DNA of 64,000 bases from Salvia splendens (Eukaryota; Streptophyta; Magnoliopsida; Lamiales; Lamiaceae): assembly GCF_004379255.2 (NCBI RefSeq), contig NC_056039.1, forward strand, positions 33,741,883 through 33,805,882. The letters are read 5' to 3'. The notes under the pieces are model-generated. The model searched no databases and was not told the origin of the DNA. It worked only from the letters and a program-made list of their open reading frames with translations. The translations under genes were made by a program, and so were the position numbers. Numbering within the stretch: position 1 is the first letter of the stretch; each line of letters starts with the position of its first letter. This document shows positions 1 to 12,439 of this stretch, piece after piece.

Positions 1-392
1 ATTCAACGCTGAAAGGAATGAATTTACTACAAATTGAAAATGTTGCCCATGATTGAATTGTGTTTTACAATATAATTAAACGAAAATAATGTATTGTATT
101 ATTATTTTTAGCGTAAGAAATACTCCATGTTTTGCACATGAGTCCATGACATCTTTTTCTAACTCAAAATAATGAAGTTTCAATTTGTCTGAAAAAACTG
201 TACACCAAATCAAAATGTCCCTAAATTGATGGCGTATTGCAATTTTGTGTACAATTTTAAATGAATTAATATTTCGTATATTTAGAGAACAAGTAATGAT
301 TATGTGCAAATAATAAAACGTTCATAGTTTGTGTATTTAGAGAATAATATCCCCATGTAAAAATATTTTTTCACTATGAGTATACTACTTAG
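1..392. other. AT-rich intergenic DNA
   Basis: AT-rich sequence with many stops in all frames. I see no coding signal, RNA gene or clear repeat before the MITE that begins at 395. Confidence 0.6.
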
Positions 393-636
393 TACTCTCT
401 CCGTCTCACCTCAAGTGATCAACTTTCCATTTTAGGTTGTCTCATTTCAAATGATTGATTTCCTTTTTTTAGCTAAAAACAAAACTTCAACCATCTCTTA
501 CTTTATTCTCTCTTTCTTATTTTATTCTCTATTTATCTCTCATACTTTACTCTCTCCACTTTAACTCAATACATATCATTTTCTTAATTCACGTGTCGAA
601 AAAAAATCCATCACATGAGATGAGAAGGAGGGAGTA
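393..636. mobile_element. Stowaway-like MITE (Tc1/mariner type)
   Basis: The element body is about 395-634. It begins CTCTCTCCGTCTCACCTC and ends with the near inverse GAGATGAGAAGGAGGGAG, each flanked by TA. A TA duplication and CTCCCTCC-like termini are the signature of plant Stowaway MITEs. The interior is pyrimidine-rich and non-coding. Family and mobility class are inferred from termini and target site only. Confidence 0.75.
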
Positions 637-691
637 TTATTTTAGGAGTAGAAAATTGTATCCAGCTGGATTTAAACTAAAGGATCCTCAA

Positions 692-1038
692 GAGCATTAG
701 CAGTGGTGCGGATGTCCCGGCGGACATCCCAAAAACACCTCTTGCCACGTCATACGGACATCCCACTGCGGATGCCACCTCATACGGACATCCCACTGCA
801 CAATGGCGGATATCTCCAAGGACATTCCGACGGACTTCCCACAATAATAAAAATTCAAAAATTCACAAATTAAATAATTTTCGGACGTCCGTCGTGTCTC
901 CGCAATAGCAGACTTCCGCGGAATGCCGCGGAACTCTGATGTCCGCAGCGGACGTCCGTATCCATCGCGACCTTGCACAATGGTGGACGTCCCGCACGGA
1001 CGTCCGGCACGCCGGGACGGGCGCCATTGCTGATGCTC
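692..1038. mobile_element. PIF/Harbinger-type MITE, GC-rich interior
   Basis: Terminal inverted repeats read GAGCATTAGCAGTGG on the left and, on the other strand, GAGCATCAGCAATGG on the right. The flanks are CAA and TAA, consistent with a 3-bp TWA target duplication that has one change. The interior is a GC-rich, partly self-complementary run of GGACGTCC and CGGACATCC motifs without a believable gene. The termini resemble those of the transposase-bearing element at 12443-14995, so that family is a plausible source of transposase. Confidence 0.72.
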
Positions 1039-4000
1039 TAAGTGGTCTTACAAAATTAGGACCATTAGAATATTATATAGGAGTACTACTATGTGGCTAA
1101 ATAATATCAAAATTGATGGTCTGCCTTTGCACCATATGATTCTTGCTCTACCAATCTAATTATTGTTGTCTCTCATGGTATCAATGTGGACATGTGGTCC
1201 AAATTCATTCCTAAAGGCAACATATATCTCTTCTAAAAAAAAGTAAAATTCTTTAGTTGTCACATACCATTGATTTTGATGCCCAATAATTCAAAATGTG
1301 GGGATGGTGAGCATCATTAATTTTTGAATTCAAAATTCATAGTACAAATGTTATTTATTCTTACCCATGTTTTGGACTTTCATTGCAAAAATATGTCTAT
1401 TATTGGCCAATCACCAATTAAGTAGATTGATTATCATAAGTCACTGAAAGATATTTTCATGCAAAAATTGGAAGATCAAATTAAACTACAATAAATAAGT
1501 TTGTTACATATGGAGCCATGTTTTATAGATATAGAGCAAACTACAGTAATTTAAGATTCATAAATTATAAATTTCATTAGAAATGGATTTACCGACAGAA
1601 TTTTTTTTTTCTCAGTAATAAAGCTCATTGACAAGTAAATCTGCCACATTTACCTTTTTTCATCGATGGATTTGTAACTGTTGGTAAATTTTATTGGTTG
1701 AAAGACTTTTATCCATCGCTTATTCATCGTTATTTCTATATTTCAGATTTTGCTTTGTTTTGTTTGCTGTTTAATTATAACCATTCCTACTAATTAGATG
1801 TATTAGTATAGGTTATACTCTTAATTATTGCTGTTACAGCTATAATAATTTGGAAAAGCAAAATTGGTGTCACATCTTTGATAAATGATATTGGGAGTTT
1901 CCCAAGGATGGTGGTGAGGTAAAAGTAAGATTGTATAATTCACAAACCATTAACTCAAGATAGGGCCCTACTTTCACCTAATGATGTTGTTTAACAATCA
2001 TAATATCTAATTAGGAAATGCACTTATATTCTTTCTATACAAAAGAAAATGCTTTAAAGTTAAAACCTAAAGCACTGAGCATGATCAAAACATAATATAA
2101 ATATTAATAAAAAAATAAGTAACAAAATTAACATATATGTTTAGGTTGAGCTTATTGGTTGTGTTTGAGGCTTAGCTTGTTTTATTTTACTATCTCACAT
2201 CAATTTTACACATGAATTAGTAAACATTAAATATTTAAAAAGCTCAATTTTGTGCTCCTCTATAGGTCTAATGATGGAAAAGAAAAGGCAATCATTTCCC
2301 ATTTCCTAAATTATGTGATTGGTCTACAATGGGTCTCATTACCTATTTTTGCATTCAATTATTGCATTCGGTGTATTTATGTTTCTTATAAATCTAGCTT
2401 TACCTGACTCATGATTATATTAATTATACACAGATGATAAATTAATTGTACCCTAAATTGTAATTAAACCCTCTTCAACCTTTGTTCTTATACAGTTGTA
2501 ATCCACTTAAATTTTGATCTTATGTTTCCATCGATTGAAATCTAACTACTTAATGGGTTTGCTATGTATAGTCATTACATATTATTCGATGTGAATTGAT
2601 TAAAAGGGTAACATGAAACACAAGTATTCACGAATTAGAGAAATTAAAAATATATACCAAGTTATAAATTAATACATTTATATGAAGTAATATGGATTAA
2701 CTAGGAGTATACTCGTTGACACTGGCTCATGCTAAGTTTAAAAAATTGCGATTTTTATATTTATAATATTATCAAATTTTTGATATTTTGTATGACTTGA
2801 TACAAAATATATAACCTTTTTATAAAAAAGAGGGAATACTTTTTTTTTAATTTCATTTTTGAACCCTTTAGCATAAAGATGAAAAAGAAAAACAAGTCAA
2901 ATCACACAAAGTTTTGTTGTTACAAATTTATTTACAATGTCTTCACCATCATTACCAAAGAACTAGATAGAAGCTCATCCACTTTGTAGGTCCATACTTT
3001 AATTTTTAGGGTGGAATTGTCATTCCAAACAAACCTTTTTAATTCGTTTCTTTGTCACTATAATTTATAGCTGCAATGAATACACATAGTATAAAATTAT
3101 CTAATTTCATTCTTTCCGAAAGGAGAAGCGTCAATTTGTAATTATTATTATTAATTTTTTTTTTACATTCAAATATGTAAAGGGAACGATAGAAATAAGT
3201 AACTTTATAGTCATTCGTACTACACTCAAGTATATTTTTCGGAATTACGATATGAATACATCACCTAAATGGTTTGGAGCCATGATCTTGGAATGTCAAC
3301 AATTATTACTATGGGAATGTTCGTTAGTCATGATTATTTGTGATTAAAGGTCATGATTAATATTATCTCACGTTCAATGCATTTTTCACAAAAGGTCGGT
3401 CTGTGACAATGTATCTTGGCCCATCTTTATAATTCCAAGAATAGACTGTAGTATCTCATATTTAACCATCTCACTTTTTCTCCTATTAATAATTTAATCC
3501 TAGACTAATTCCATTCCATATTGTATTTCACTCTTATGTTATCTAGCGAACCGAACGTCAACTATAAAGTTTTAGTACTAGCATCTAATTAAATAATACT
3601 CCATACTAATTTTTTCGTTTTTAACTTTATTTTTATTCTCCCTAAAATTACGTACACATTTACACAATAGGAGTACTACTAAAATTTTAATGCAATTTGA
3701 AATAACACAAAATATACTGTATATTGGAGTACTTTCTAAATATGGTTACTAAGACCTTCACTTTTCTATAGATAATAACACTTTTTATTAACTCCATCTC
3801 ATCTCTTCATCTTAAGACCACAATCAATCAATGCAACTTAAATTTAATTTAATGATGACTAAGAATTTTGATATAAAAATTGCAACAAAAAACTAGTCTT
3901 GTTTGAGGCAATAATTAAGTGTCGTTTTTTGGACCACACTCCATTAATGTATATTAAAATAAATTTATTGACTAAAAGGTTTGATATAAAAATTACAATG

Positions 4001-4110
4001 AACTATTATTCTTATTTGAAAACTAATTTTGACTCTCGCTTAATATTTGCAATATGGAATCATTTGAAATTGTTTTTAAATGTTTCAATTGAATAATATG
4101 ACTTAATAAA
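1039..4110. other. Gene-poor AT-rich intergenic region
   Basis: About 3 kb of AT-rich DNA with short homopolymer runs. No open frame here has coding character; a 65-codon frame at 3899-4096 is isolated and AT-driven. I see no RNA gene. Poly-purine or TACTCC-type motifs near 3650-3730 suggest eroded MITE ends, but I could not pair them. Confidence 0.55.
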
Positions 4111-4114
4111 TTAA

Positions 4115-4813
4115 GAGTGAACATCTTTTTAGGTCCACAAACTTTGTCAAAGTATCATCTTAGGTCCGTGAACTTTAAAATTATCATTTTAGGTCTGTTA
4201 ACTACAAGTTAATATCATTTTAGGTCCGTTAACTACAAGTTAATATCATTTGAGGTATTTTGAACTTTTTCCGGGCGAAAATGCCCTTAAGGCCTTCAAA
4301 GGGCAATTTGGACAATTCTTTCGTCAATCATCTTGCGTCAAACACCTAAAGTCTAATAATTTTTTTTACTACTATTTAATTCAATTACCATCCAAATTGA
4401 ATTTAAATATAATTAAGATTTGCCGTAAAAAATAGTACTAAGTGTTAATTTTTCAATTATTAGATGACCAATTATATAGGGATAGTGAATTGGGACTTGA
4501 TACTTTATTTTATTTTTTCAATCTAAACTGCATTTTAAGAACTTACTATAGGTGATTTGTGAATTATATTTAGTTTATTTGTTTTGAAATTAGATAACTA
4601 TTAATTTGGATGGTCATTCGGAATATTATTTATATAAATTTCAGAATGGAGATCAATTACCATCCAAATTGAATTTAATTATAAAAATTTACCGTTAAAA
4701 ATTGTTGGACTATAGGCTTCTGGCGCAAGATGAGTGGCGAAAGAAATGTCCAAATTGCCCTTTGAAGACCTTAAGGGCATTTTTGTCCAGAAAAAGTTCA
4801 AAATACTATCATT
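4115..4813. mobile_element. Fold-back (long-TIR) DNA element
   Basis: Sequence at about 4250-4365 recurs inverted at about 4695-4810, with roughly 110 bp of imperfect match that includes the block TTGAACTTTTT and AAGGGCAATTTGGACA. The inner part has a second, direct pair around 4379-4435 and 4650-4705. Immediately upstream, 4190-4250 holds a tandem duplication of a 30-odd bp unit containing TTAGGTCCGTTAACTACAAG. The long inverted arms suggest a Mutator-like MITE, but no 9-bp target duplication could be fixed. Confidence 0.55.
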
Positions 4814-5498
4814 AGGTGGAATACTATTTGTTTGATACATGAATATAAGATACACCTAAAAGATTCAATCCAATTTATATGCTCATATACCCAAATTATC
4901 ATGTGATTGAACGATTAATTTCCTAAAACGACTAAGAATTAAAAGTTAGTTTCCAAAACAACCTCAAATATTAAATATATACATGTGGGTTCTAGTTGTA
5001 ACTATCACAATTTATTTTAACGTTGAATAATTCAAATTTCAATCTCTAAATCCTAAATAATACGCATTCAATTTGATGAATTAAATATAAGATCAAGTCT
5101 TATAAATATTTTTTTATTAAACAACTCGAAGTCCCTTTGCTTAAAGTATTTAAAGCAAGGTGTCAATTTTTTTTAAAAAAATATAGCTTCACTATAGAAA
5201 GGCTTCATTAATTTGGTTATTTAATCTTAATCTCATTTAATTATAAGCAATAATTTTTCCACTCAAAACATATGACGCTTACGAGCGGGCCCCATCGATG
5301 TTAATGGGCCCACAAGTCATGTCCTCTTCCAACTTTGGTTAAAAAAAGCCCGTGATAAATTGGATCTCAGGCCCACTAATCCTTCAATCCTTTTCAATTA
5401 TTGCCACCCTTAAATTCTTCACAGACCCCCCTAGATTCTTCATAGCTTTCACGTGTTCAAATTCATTACACCAATAATCCAAAACAAGTAAAAATCAA
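4814..5498. other. Intergenic DNA
   Basis: AT-rich sequence. A GGGCCCA-rich stretch at about 5287-5315 resembles plant site-II/TCP-type promoter motifs, but no gene starts next to it. Nothing else recognisable. Confidence 0.45.
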
Positions 5499-5700
5499 TG
5501 TTTATAAATTATGTTTCGATTTCCTATTTTATGTACGTTGATATTATGATGCCACGGATAGATGACAACTTCATATCGCATTGCATTTTGAAAATCCAAA
5601 AACAAGTTTATAAATTTTGTTTCGATCTTCTATTAGACGTTGATATATGAGGCCACAGATAAATGACAACTAATCGTATTGCATTTTGGGAATACGAAAA
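5499..5700. repeat. Two-copy tandem repeat, about 100 bp unit
   Basis: The block starting GTTTATAAATTATGTTTCGA (about 5499-5604) is followed directly by a diverged copy (about 5605-5700). Both contain GATGACAACT and ATTGCATTTTG. Non-coding. It lies downstream of the XTH gene end. Confidence 0.7.
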
Positions 5701-6017
5701 ATGTGATTGAGGGGAACGCTCGCTTGCCCCTCAAAAGTTGTCGTAGCCAATCTACGTGCATACTCGTGTTTCAATCTCGTATTTTACGAAGATTTCTATG
5801 CGGTTTTAGGGTATGACCATGTGGATCTAGGTTGGAGTATGATTAGTAAGTTGTTTGATAGCCCAACCCACCAATAATTGCAAGGAACAAAGGTTTATTA
5901 TAAAACTAATGAAATGAAAGTATGTTGCAAGAAAAGTTGAAGATAACATAGACCAGAAACTATGCATGAAACATGGAGAGTCCTATTTTACAATTCCAAA
6001 ACATACACAAACACACA
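5701..6017. other. XTH 3' flank and probable 3' UTR
   Basis: Non-coding sequence just beyond the stop codon (minus strand) of the XTH gene. The part next to 6017 is probably 3' UTR. I see no other gene. Confidence 0.5.
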
Positions 6018-7751
6018 CTAGTGGCGGTGGTGCTGGCACTCGACCGGGGTAGCGGGGAACCTGGCTGTGTCGGAGCAGTAATCATACACCATATGATTCG
6101 CCCTCACCCACACAAGCTGGTGACTCTGGTGGAGGTTGAGCTCCGACACAGTCGGCTCATCCCACCAATACCGCTTATCGGCGCTGCTACTGCATTGTTT
6201 CTGAATGTCAGCAGCAGCCACCTCGGGGCACGCGCACGCGTCGATCTCGAAGCCCTTGTAGGACGCGACGAAGGGGGCGTGGGACCAATCAGTCTTCACA
6301 AGTCCACCTTGTGTGGCCCAATCATCAGCATTCCAGATTGAGCTGTAGACTCCCATTGCTTGGTCCTTGGGAAAAGGGATGCCTTTGTGCTCTAAGTTTG
6401 AGTGCACACGCACAGGAGTCTCATCCACCAAGAATCTGGCAAGAGAGAGAAACAACATTTTTAATCAAACAATCATCCAAATTAAAATATTATGCCTTGA
6501 AAGTAGGGATGAAGATACAACAAGACAACCCTATGTTCTTGAAATCATGCCCTATTTCAAATAATTGCGAATTGATGTGGGGCATATAATTGTGAATGGT
6601 GATTAATCTTTTTACAACATGAGGCGTCAAAAGTTTTAATCTTTATGCTTTGTTTTCACTTTTCAGAGCAAATTATTCCATCTGCAGCAAGGCCCATTTC
6701 ACCTCTGCAACAGAAAGAGGGAGAGAGAGCTTACACAACTTGGCGTTGATTCCAGAAAATGGAGTAAGAGTGGAAATCAGTGCTGGGGTCGAACCAAAGG
6801 TTCAATCTTTGCTCTCTGTTGCCAACACCATTGACATAAACATTTGTTTGAACAAGGTAAGGCTCCCCTGTTTTGTTGCCCAAGAACTCGAAATCAAACT
6901 CATTATGGTAAGGGCCTTCCGATGACATCTGCACATTGTGTAAAATCAATCAGCCCCTCACACAATCTCCACACATCACAAAACATGAATGAACACTCAC
7001 CAAAAAATGAATCACATTTGTACAGTAATAAGCCAGCTGTAAGCTTTGATAGTGAGTAAACTTTACCAGGATACAAATTATGACTCATTTCAAGATATAA
7101 AAATAAATCACAAAAAACACAAATGAACTTGTGACAGCTGCATACTTTCATCAAAAAATGAATCATACTATTTGCAGAATGAAAAAAGGACATATATGGT
7201 AGAGTAGTTAAAATGAGTAAAGAGAGCATGAGACTTTCATAACAATGCAGTGCAAAAGCCAGCTGTAAGCTTTGACAGAGTAAACTTTGCTAAGATAAAA
7301 TACACAAGATCAAACTGTAGTTTAAAAAATGCAATACAAAGTTAATTTGAACATTCATAAAAATGAAAAAACACATAGATAGAATAGGAAGTAGTGAGCT
7401 TACATAGAAAGCAGTGACAGTTCCAGCAGAGTCACCTTCAACAAGCTTAATCTGAACAGTAACTTTCCCAAACAAATACTTGCTCTTCGAAGAGAATCCA
7501 GCTCCTACATTCCAACAAATTATTAAAATTAAAATAGCAATAAAACTAAAAGAAGTAGAAAACGGAGTAATGCTATAAAACAAAGTAATACCAGAGAAAT
7601 TATCAAGCTTCATGTTGACAACTTCGCCTTCATTGGTGAAATGATCGAACGCCCAGCTGGGCTGGAAGAGCTCGTCGAATTTCGACGAACTCGCGAGGCC
7701 CACCATGGCAAATGCGGCGAAAACAGCAAGAATCGCGGCCCGGTTAGCCAT
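6018..7751 (-). CDS. XTH: Xyloglucan endotransglucosylase/hydrolase (GH16)
   Basis: Cell-wall enzyme that cuts xyloglucan and rejoins it to another chain or to water, acting in the apoplast. Four exons on the minus strand join in frame: 7751-7592, 7504-7404, 6928-6735 and 6435-6018, with GT-AG introns, giving 290 residues, the normal family length. Residues 1-22 look like a signal peptide. The active-site motif [11 protein letters not shown] begins at residue 95, with Glu97 the expected nucleophile and Glu101 the acid/base. It is followed by the usual N-glycosylation site Asn105-Lys-Thr. The C-terminal quarter has the cysteines and YDYC-type motif of the XTH_C region. The motif has Asn and Phe where most family members have Asp and Ile, as in the AtXTH6/7-type group as I recall. 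Intron 2 contains an internal partial duplication (about 7030 and 7256). Confidence 0.95.
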
Positions 7752-7863
7752 TGGACCAATTTATCGAACAGATAAACTGCGAGAATATTGAACTCGAGAT
7801 TGCTGAGAGGAGAGGGTAGAGTGGAGTGGAGGAGTGAGTGTGGACCTGGTGATGATCGAGAGG

Positions 7864-7872
7864 GTTTATATA
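7864..7872 (-). promoter_or_regulatory. Probable TATA box of the XTH gene
   Basis: On the minus strand the sequence CTATATAAAC lies about 115 bp upstream of the XTH start codon. Position and sequence fit a plant core promoter. Transcription start not determined. Confidence 0.6.
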
Positions 7873-8690
7873 GGCAGTGAAGATATGGCGTGTTAGACTG
7901 TAGACTGTAGAGCATTGGCTTCACTGAGAAGCCGTTCCGCCACGTAGGACTGAGGTCGTACATTTTCTGAGTCCACGTCGGACGCTGTTTACGATGATGA
8001 AATTAAAAATCTTGGAGCCGTTGGCTCTGATTTGGCTTGAGCTTTATTTGGCTTTAAGGCTTGCACTATATCGTTTAGATTTTGAACACACTAGATAAAT
8101 TTAACACACAAAATGACATGATTGTGTTAAAATTATAACTAGCTTAATGTAATAACTTTGTATAAAAAATGTAAACACAATAATAAGAGCATGCCAACTA
8201 TTTCTTTGTATTGACATTTTTTAATGCACTAAATTGATAAACTATCTAAATTATCATATTAAGTTGGTTATAATTTGATTACAACTTCAAAATAACATTA
8301 TATAAAATCGCGTGGCTTCCAATAAAATTTTGAAAAAAAGGAAATAAATACGTGAGAATTTAAAATGTAGAGCCGTTGATCATCAGCTTAGCTGGCGCCT
8401 GGCTTGGCTTGAGTGGACACAGCGTAGGACCAGTCGCTGTTAATGGGGAAGATGCCGAATCTACGTCTGACACGTGGACCATCGCCAGCTGGAATTGCGT
8501 TGTCCGCACACAGTAGTTGGGGAGGTCATAGGTGGGGCCCCTCTCTTTCATATTCAGAGCAATTCGATTCGCGTGTCCTTCACCACTGGCATTCTCCTAA
8601 TATTTTATTTTAATATTATTTCACGCATGATTTTGTCATTTTGTTTTTGTTTCATTACGTTCCAAAATTAAAATTCGTGATGACAATAAG
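7873..8690. other. XTH promoter region and intergenic DNA
   Basis: Upstream sequence of the minus-strand XTH gene, AT-rich near 8080-8340 and more GC-rich at 8380-8560. No gene found; two short opposing frames at 8360-8671 look accidental. Confidence 0.5.
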
Positions 8691-10668
8691 GTTATCCACT
8701 ACGCTGGCTCTATACCGTCCCTTAACTATTATTTGAGCACTATTTGAGGGCCCCACTGTCCTTTTTTCATCCATCCCTTAACTAAGGGACGGAATCTGCA
8801 ACGCTCCGTCCCTTAACCGTCTCTATACCGTCCATTAATTACTATTCATTCAATTTCATTTATATTTTTTTTCAACCCAATTCAATTTAAATAAACACAC
8901 TTTATCAAAATTAAAACAACATTAGAACTTAAAATTAAAAAAAAACGAAGACATAATTAAAATTCCCAATAAATAAAATTGACATAATTTAATCTGCTCC
9001 GCTAAAGTTTTCTCAAATGTGCTCAATTAGATCCTCTTGGAGTTGGGTGTGGGCGCTAGAGTCGCGTGTCCTTGCCCGAATAGCCAACCGTTCTTGTATA
9101 GACGGATACGCTCCACTTCGCGGCGGACTACTTGCGGTTGAGCTTCCGGGGGATTCGGGGTCGAACCAATTTCCCGCATCGGGTCCTTCGTCTCGGACAA
9201 TCATGTTGTGCAAGATTATGCACGTATACATGATGTCGACCATGCTCTCCATGAACCACGAACGAGCCGGGGCTTTGATGATGTTGAAGCGCGCTTGGAG
9301 AACCCCAAACGCCCTCTCCACATCCTTGCGCGCAGCCTCCTGCTTCTGCGCAAAAAGAGCCTGCTTTGGGTTCGCAGGCCAGCCGCACGTCTTCACGAAG
9401 GTCAGCCACTTCGAGTAGATGCCGTCGGCGAGATAGTACCCCATTTTATACCGCCGGTTGTTGGCGACGAAGTTGATGTCCGGCGCTTTACCATCCAAAA
9501 TTTTGGTAAAGAGGTCGGTTTGTTGGAGCACGTTTACGTCGTTGTTCGAGCCAGGAACCCCGAAGTACGCGTGCCAAATCCAAAACCGGTAGTCGGCAAC
9601 GGCCTCGAGTACAACGGTTGGGCGGGTGCCTTTGTGGCCGCTCGTGTAGGACCCCCTCCAAGCCACCGGGCAATTCTTCCATTGCTAGTGCATGCAATCG
9701 ACACTGCCAAGCATCCCGGGGAATCCGTGCACTTGTTCGTGCAGGTTGAGGAGGAACTGACAATCCTCCGTGGTTGGCCTCCGGAGAAATTCATCACTAA
9801 AGGCTGCAGAAGTTGAGCAAGCACATGCGCCCAGTGGTGTCTCCGATGTGCAGGTATTCGTCGAATATGTCGTCCGTTTGTCCAGTCGCAAGCTGCCGGA
9901 TGGCTGCAGTACATTTCTACAGCGTCGTGTGGCTGGGACGGCCGACCGCGTCGAACCCTTCTCGGAAGAACTCTTCCCTGGCCGCCAAAGTATTCGCTAT
10001 GTGGAGAAATAGCGGTTTCCGCATGCGGAAACGGCGACGGAAGTAGGTATCTCCCCAAATCGGGTTATCGCAGAAATAGTCGCGTACTAACTGTGCGGCG
10101 GCTTCTTCCCGGTTCCGATTGATGTACTTCCGGGAGCGTCGTGGGGGTGGCGCGGCTTCCTCCGCCTCCCGTCGTCGATCTTCTTCGAGTGATTGTTCCA
10201 TTAATTGACGCATTTGCTCAAAAAAATCCATTTATTTTAGGTGATTGAAGATGGAAATTGGAGTGATAGAGAAGATTTGAGAGGAATAGATGTATGTTTG
10301 TGTTTGAAATGAGTATGAAATAAGATTATTTATAGAGTAAAAAATAAAAAAAAATAAAAAAACAAAAATATGAATCAAACGGTAATATTACCGTTTGTAT
10401 AAAAAAAATTAAAAATTCGATTTAAAAAAAACGAATTATTGCGTCATCAGTGACAGCGAGTGGGCGACACGCACGCAAGGGACGAGCGCCACGTGTCCCA
10501 GGCGCGTGGCAGGACAGCGCGTCCCGCGTCTCGCGGGTACGGGCTACGGGATGAGACGGGCTCGGGCTGGGGACGGGATGGGCGCTGCAACGCGTCCCGC
10601 GGCGAACCCGTCCCTCCGGGACGAGACGCGAGACCGGGGCGGGACGCGTTGTGGATGGTCTACAGCAT
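8690..10668 (-). mobile_element. PIF/Harbinger transposon, decayed
   Basis: Element with a minus-strand transposase remnant. The ends are approximate. The left end carries ATCCACTACGC near 8694 and the right end carries its near inverse GCGTTGTGGAT near 10646. Flanking TAA on the left and TAC on the right may be a changed 3-bp target duplication. Subterminal DNA at 10440-10660 is very GC-rich with repeated GGGACG/CGTCCC motifs, as in the related elements nearby. Confidence 0.7.
9013..10231 (-). pseudogene. PIF/Harbinger DDE transposase, broken
   Basis: HARBI1-like nuclease fold (DDE_4 type). The protein reads in pieces on the minus strand. The N-terminal part, 10231-9917, has an acidic and arginine-rich start followed by an RRRFRMRKPLF-type motif. 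A TAG at 9917-9919 interrupts the frame, which then resumes with KCTAAIRQLATG. A frameshift lies near 9800-9820. The next part carries GFPGMLGSVDCMH and ends at a TAG at 9685-9687. The last part, to 9013, holds GSNNDVNVL and DVERAFGVLQAR. The Asp of SVDCMH, the Asp of NNDVNV and the Glu of DVERAF are the expected catalytic triad. At least two stops and one shift make it non-functional. The separate Myb-like accessory ORF usual for autonomous elements was not found. Confidence 0.85.
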
Positions 10669-12439
10669 TTCATAAAATGCTTTTCATCTAACAATAAATT
10701 GGAGGTTTGATATAAATTGGAGGTTTGATATAAAAAATATTTTAAGAGAGAAAAATGTTATGCTTTGTAGCCATTTTTTCCTTTATGCTATAGTTATAGT
10801 AAATAGTGATGAAATTATACATTTTTCAAGTGTCAAAAAATCCAACTACTATATTTTTCAATTAATTGTCTATAAGTAAACATTATTTTGTGACATTTGT
10901 CTATAGCTCACCTTGGAATTCGGTATGCAATTCAATTGTATAGTTAGATAGGTCTACATTTTTAATGATATACATTGTATTAGTACTATTAAGTAGTATA
11001 TCTCAAAAAAGTTGGACTCACTTCTTTTTTTTCAACCGTTTTAGAAAAACCATATTAATAAATAGTTAAAATAATAATATTAAAGTAAAAGCATGAATAA
11101 CGTAGAGAATACTATTTTCTACATTATTTTCTCGTCTATTTTACTATTTATCCATTTTAAATATTTATTACGATTTTTTTTAAAATGAGTGTAAAAAAAC
11201 GACTCAACTTTTTTGGACTGCGAGAGTAAGAAATTTGAATGTTGTAGTACTTCTTTTATTTAATGCAAATTGACACCAGGGTTAGTAGATATATTGGTTT
11301 AAAAAAATTATAAGTAGCATCGAGCATTGAAATATAAGGCATTTTAAAAATCCACATTTATAGTATTACATTTTATTACCACTGAATGCTTAAAGATTGC
11401 AAGCATATATGTTTCCTATTTTGGACTATCACATAGTCACTAATAGAAATAAAAAGGAATAACATTCCTATCTAGGTAAAGTAAGCCAACTTCTAATCTT
11501 TTTAATACTTTATTTACATATTCTCTCAGCTAACTTTTTATTTAATAAGCTCACTATTTTTAGTGGTTTATATAAGATTTAACATCAATCTGTTATTAGT
11601 TTCATATTATACAAATTCTCCAATTGTGTAATCAATTCAAATCAATAGTACTTTGACGTAATTATTTGAGCTATACAATTAGTTTAAATCAATCATTTAA
11701 TCACATTGGATTCTTGTTTTCAAATTTTCAAAAATACTCAGAAAATACAAAAATCAAAACAAAATTTTAAATGATGAAAGAGGGGGCATTACTTTTGCCC
11801 TTTCTGTATTTTACTTGAAAAATAATATGCTTGGATGAACCATATCCAGCTGTACTGTGCAATCACTATACTTACTTTGGCATCTTTTAATTGTATTTTA
11901 TTTTATTTTATTTTATTTTAACTTCTCTTTATGGGTAAAATTTTAAAGTTTTCAAGCTATATTGGTGAAAAAAATCAGTGCCTCTCATTAATAACCTAGA
12001 AAAGTGTGTCATTTAATTTGAAAGCTAATTTAGAAAAGGTAGACTTTTTTTTAATATTTATTATTATGTAGAAGGGAATGTGGGAGTAGGTGGACAGTGT
12101 CCCAGAAATTCCTCATGAAATAAGATCTAATCCAGCTCAAAAAGAGTTGGTTTCATAATTTCAATTACCCATAAATACTATAGTCTCCACTTGCATCCAA
12201 CTTTTATAATTTAATGATATGTTGATGCTAATTTATTGGGTATTTATTATATTTATGCATATATTGTGTGTGATTATTAATTCTTTGTACTGAAAAGGTA
12301 CTATGTATATTGAATATATTATTGATATTGTATCGATTGTATCGTTTATATTCCTATGGAATGGAACAATTGGAGTGGATTCCATGTTCACTCAACCTTC
12401 ATTCTTGAATTAGTTGGAAATGGAATAGTTATATGGTTA
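10669..12439. other. AT-rich intergenic DNA
   Basis: No coding signal. A short (TTTTA)n microsatellite lies at about 11893-11925. Nothing else recognised. Confidence 0.55.

Noticed and set aside
3899..4435. Two small frames (65 and 61 codons)
   Set aside because: AT-rich, no motif; the second overlaps the fold-back element arm.
5973..6589. Plus-strand open frames opposite the XTH last exon
   Set aside because: They are antisense shadows of the XTH exon, with no domain of their own.
9017..10046. Plus-strand frames of 80-200 codons opposite the Harbinger transposase
   Set aside because: Low-stop antisense frames produced by the GC-rich transposase sequence. No recognisable motif.
10422..10694. 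Arg/Pro-rich short frames on both strands
   Set aside because: Caused by GC-rich subterminal repeats of the Harbinger element, not by a gene.
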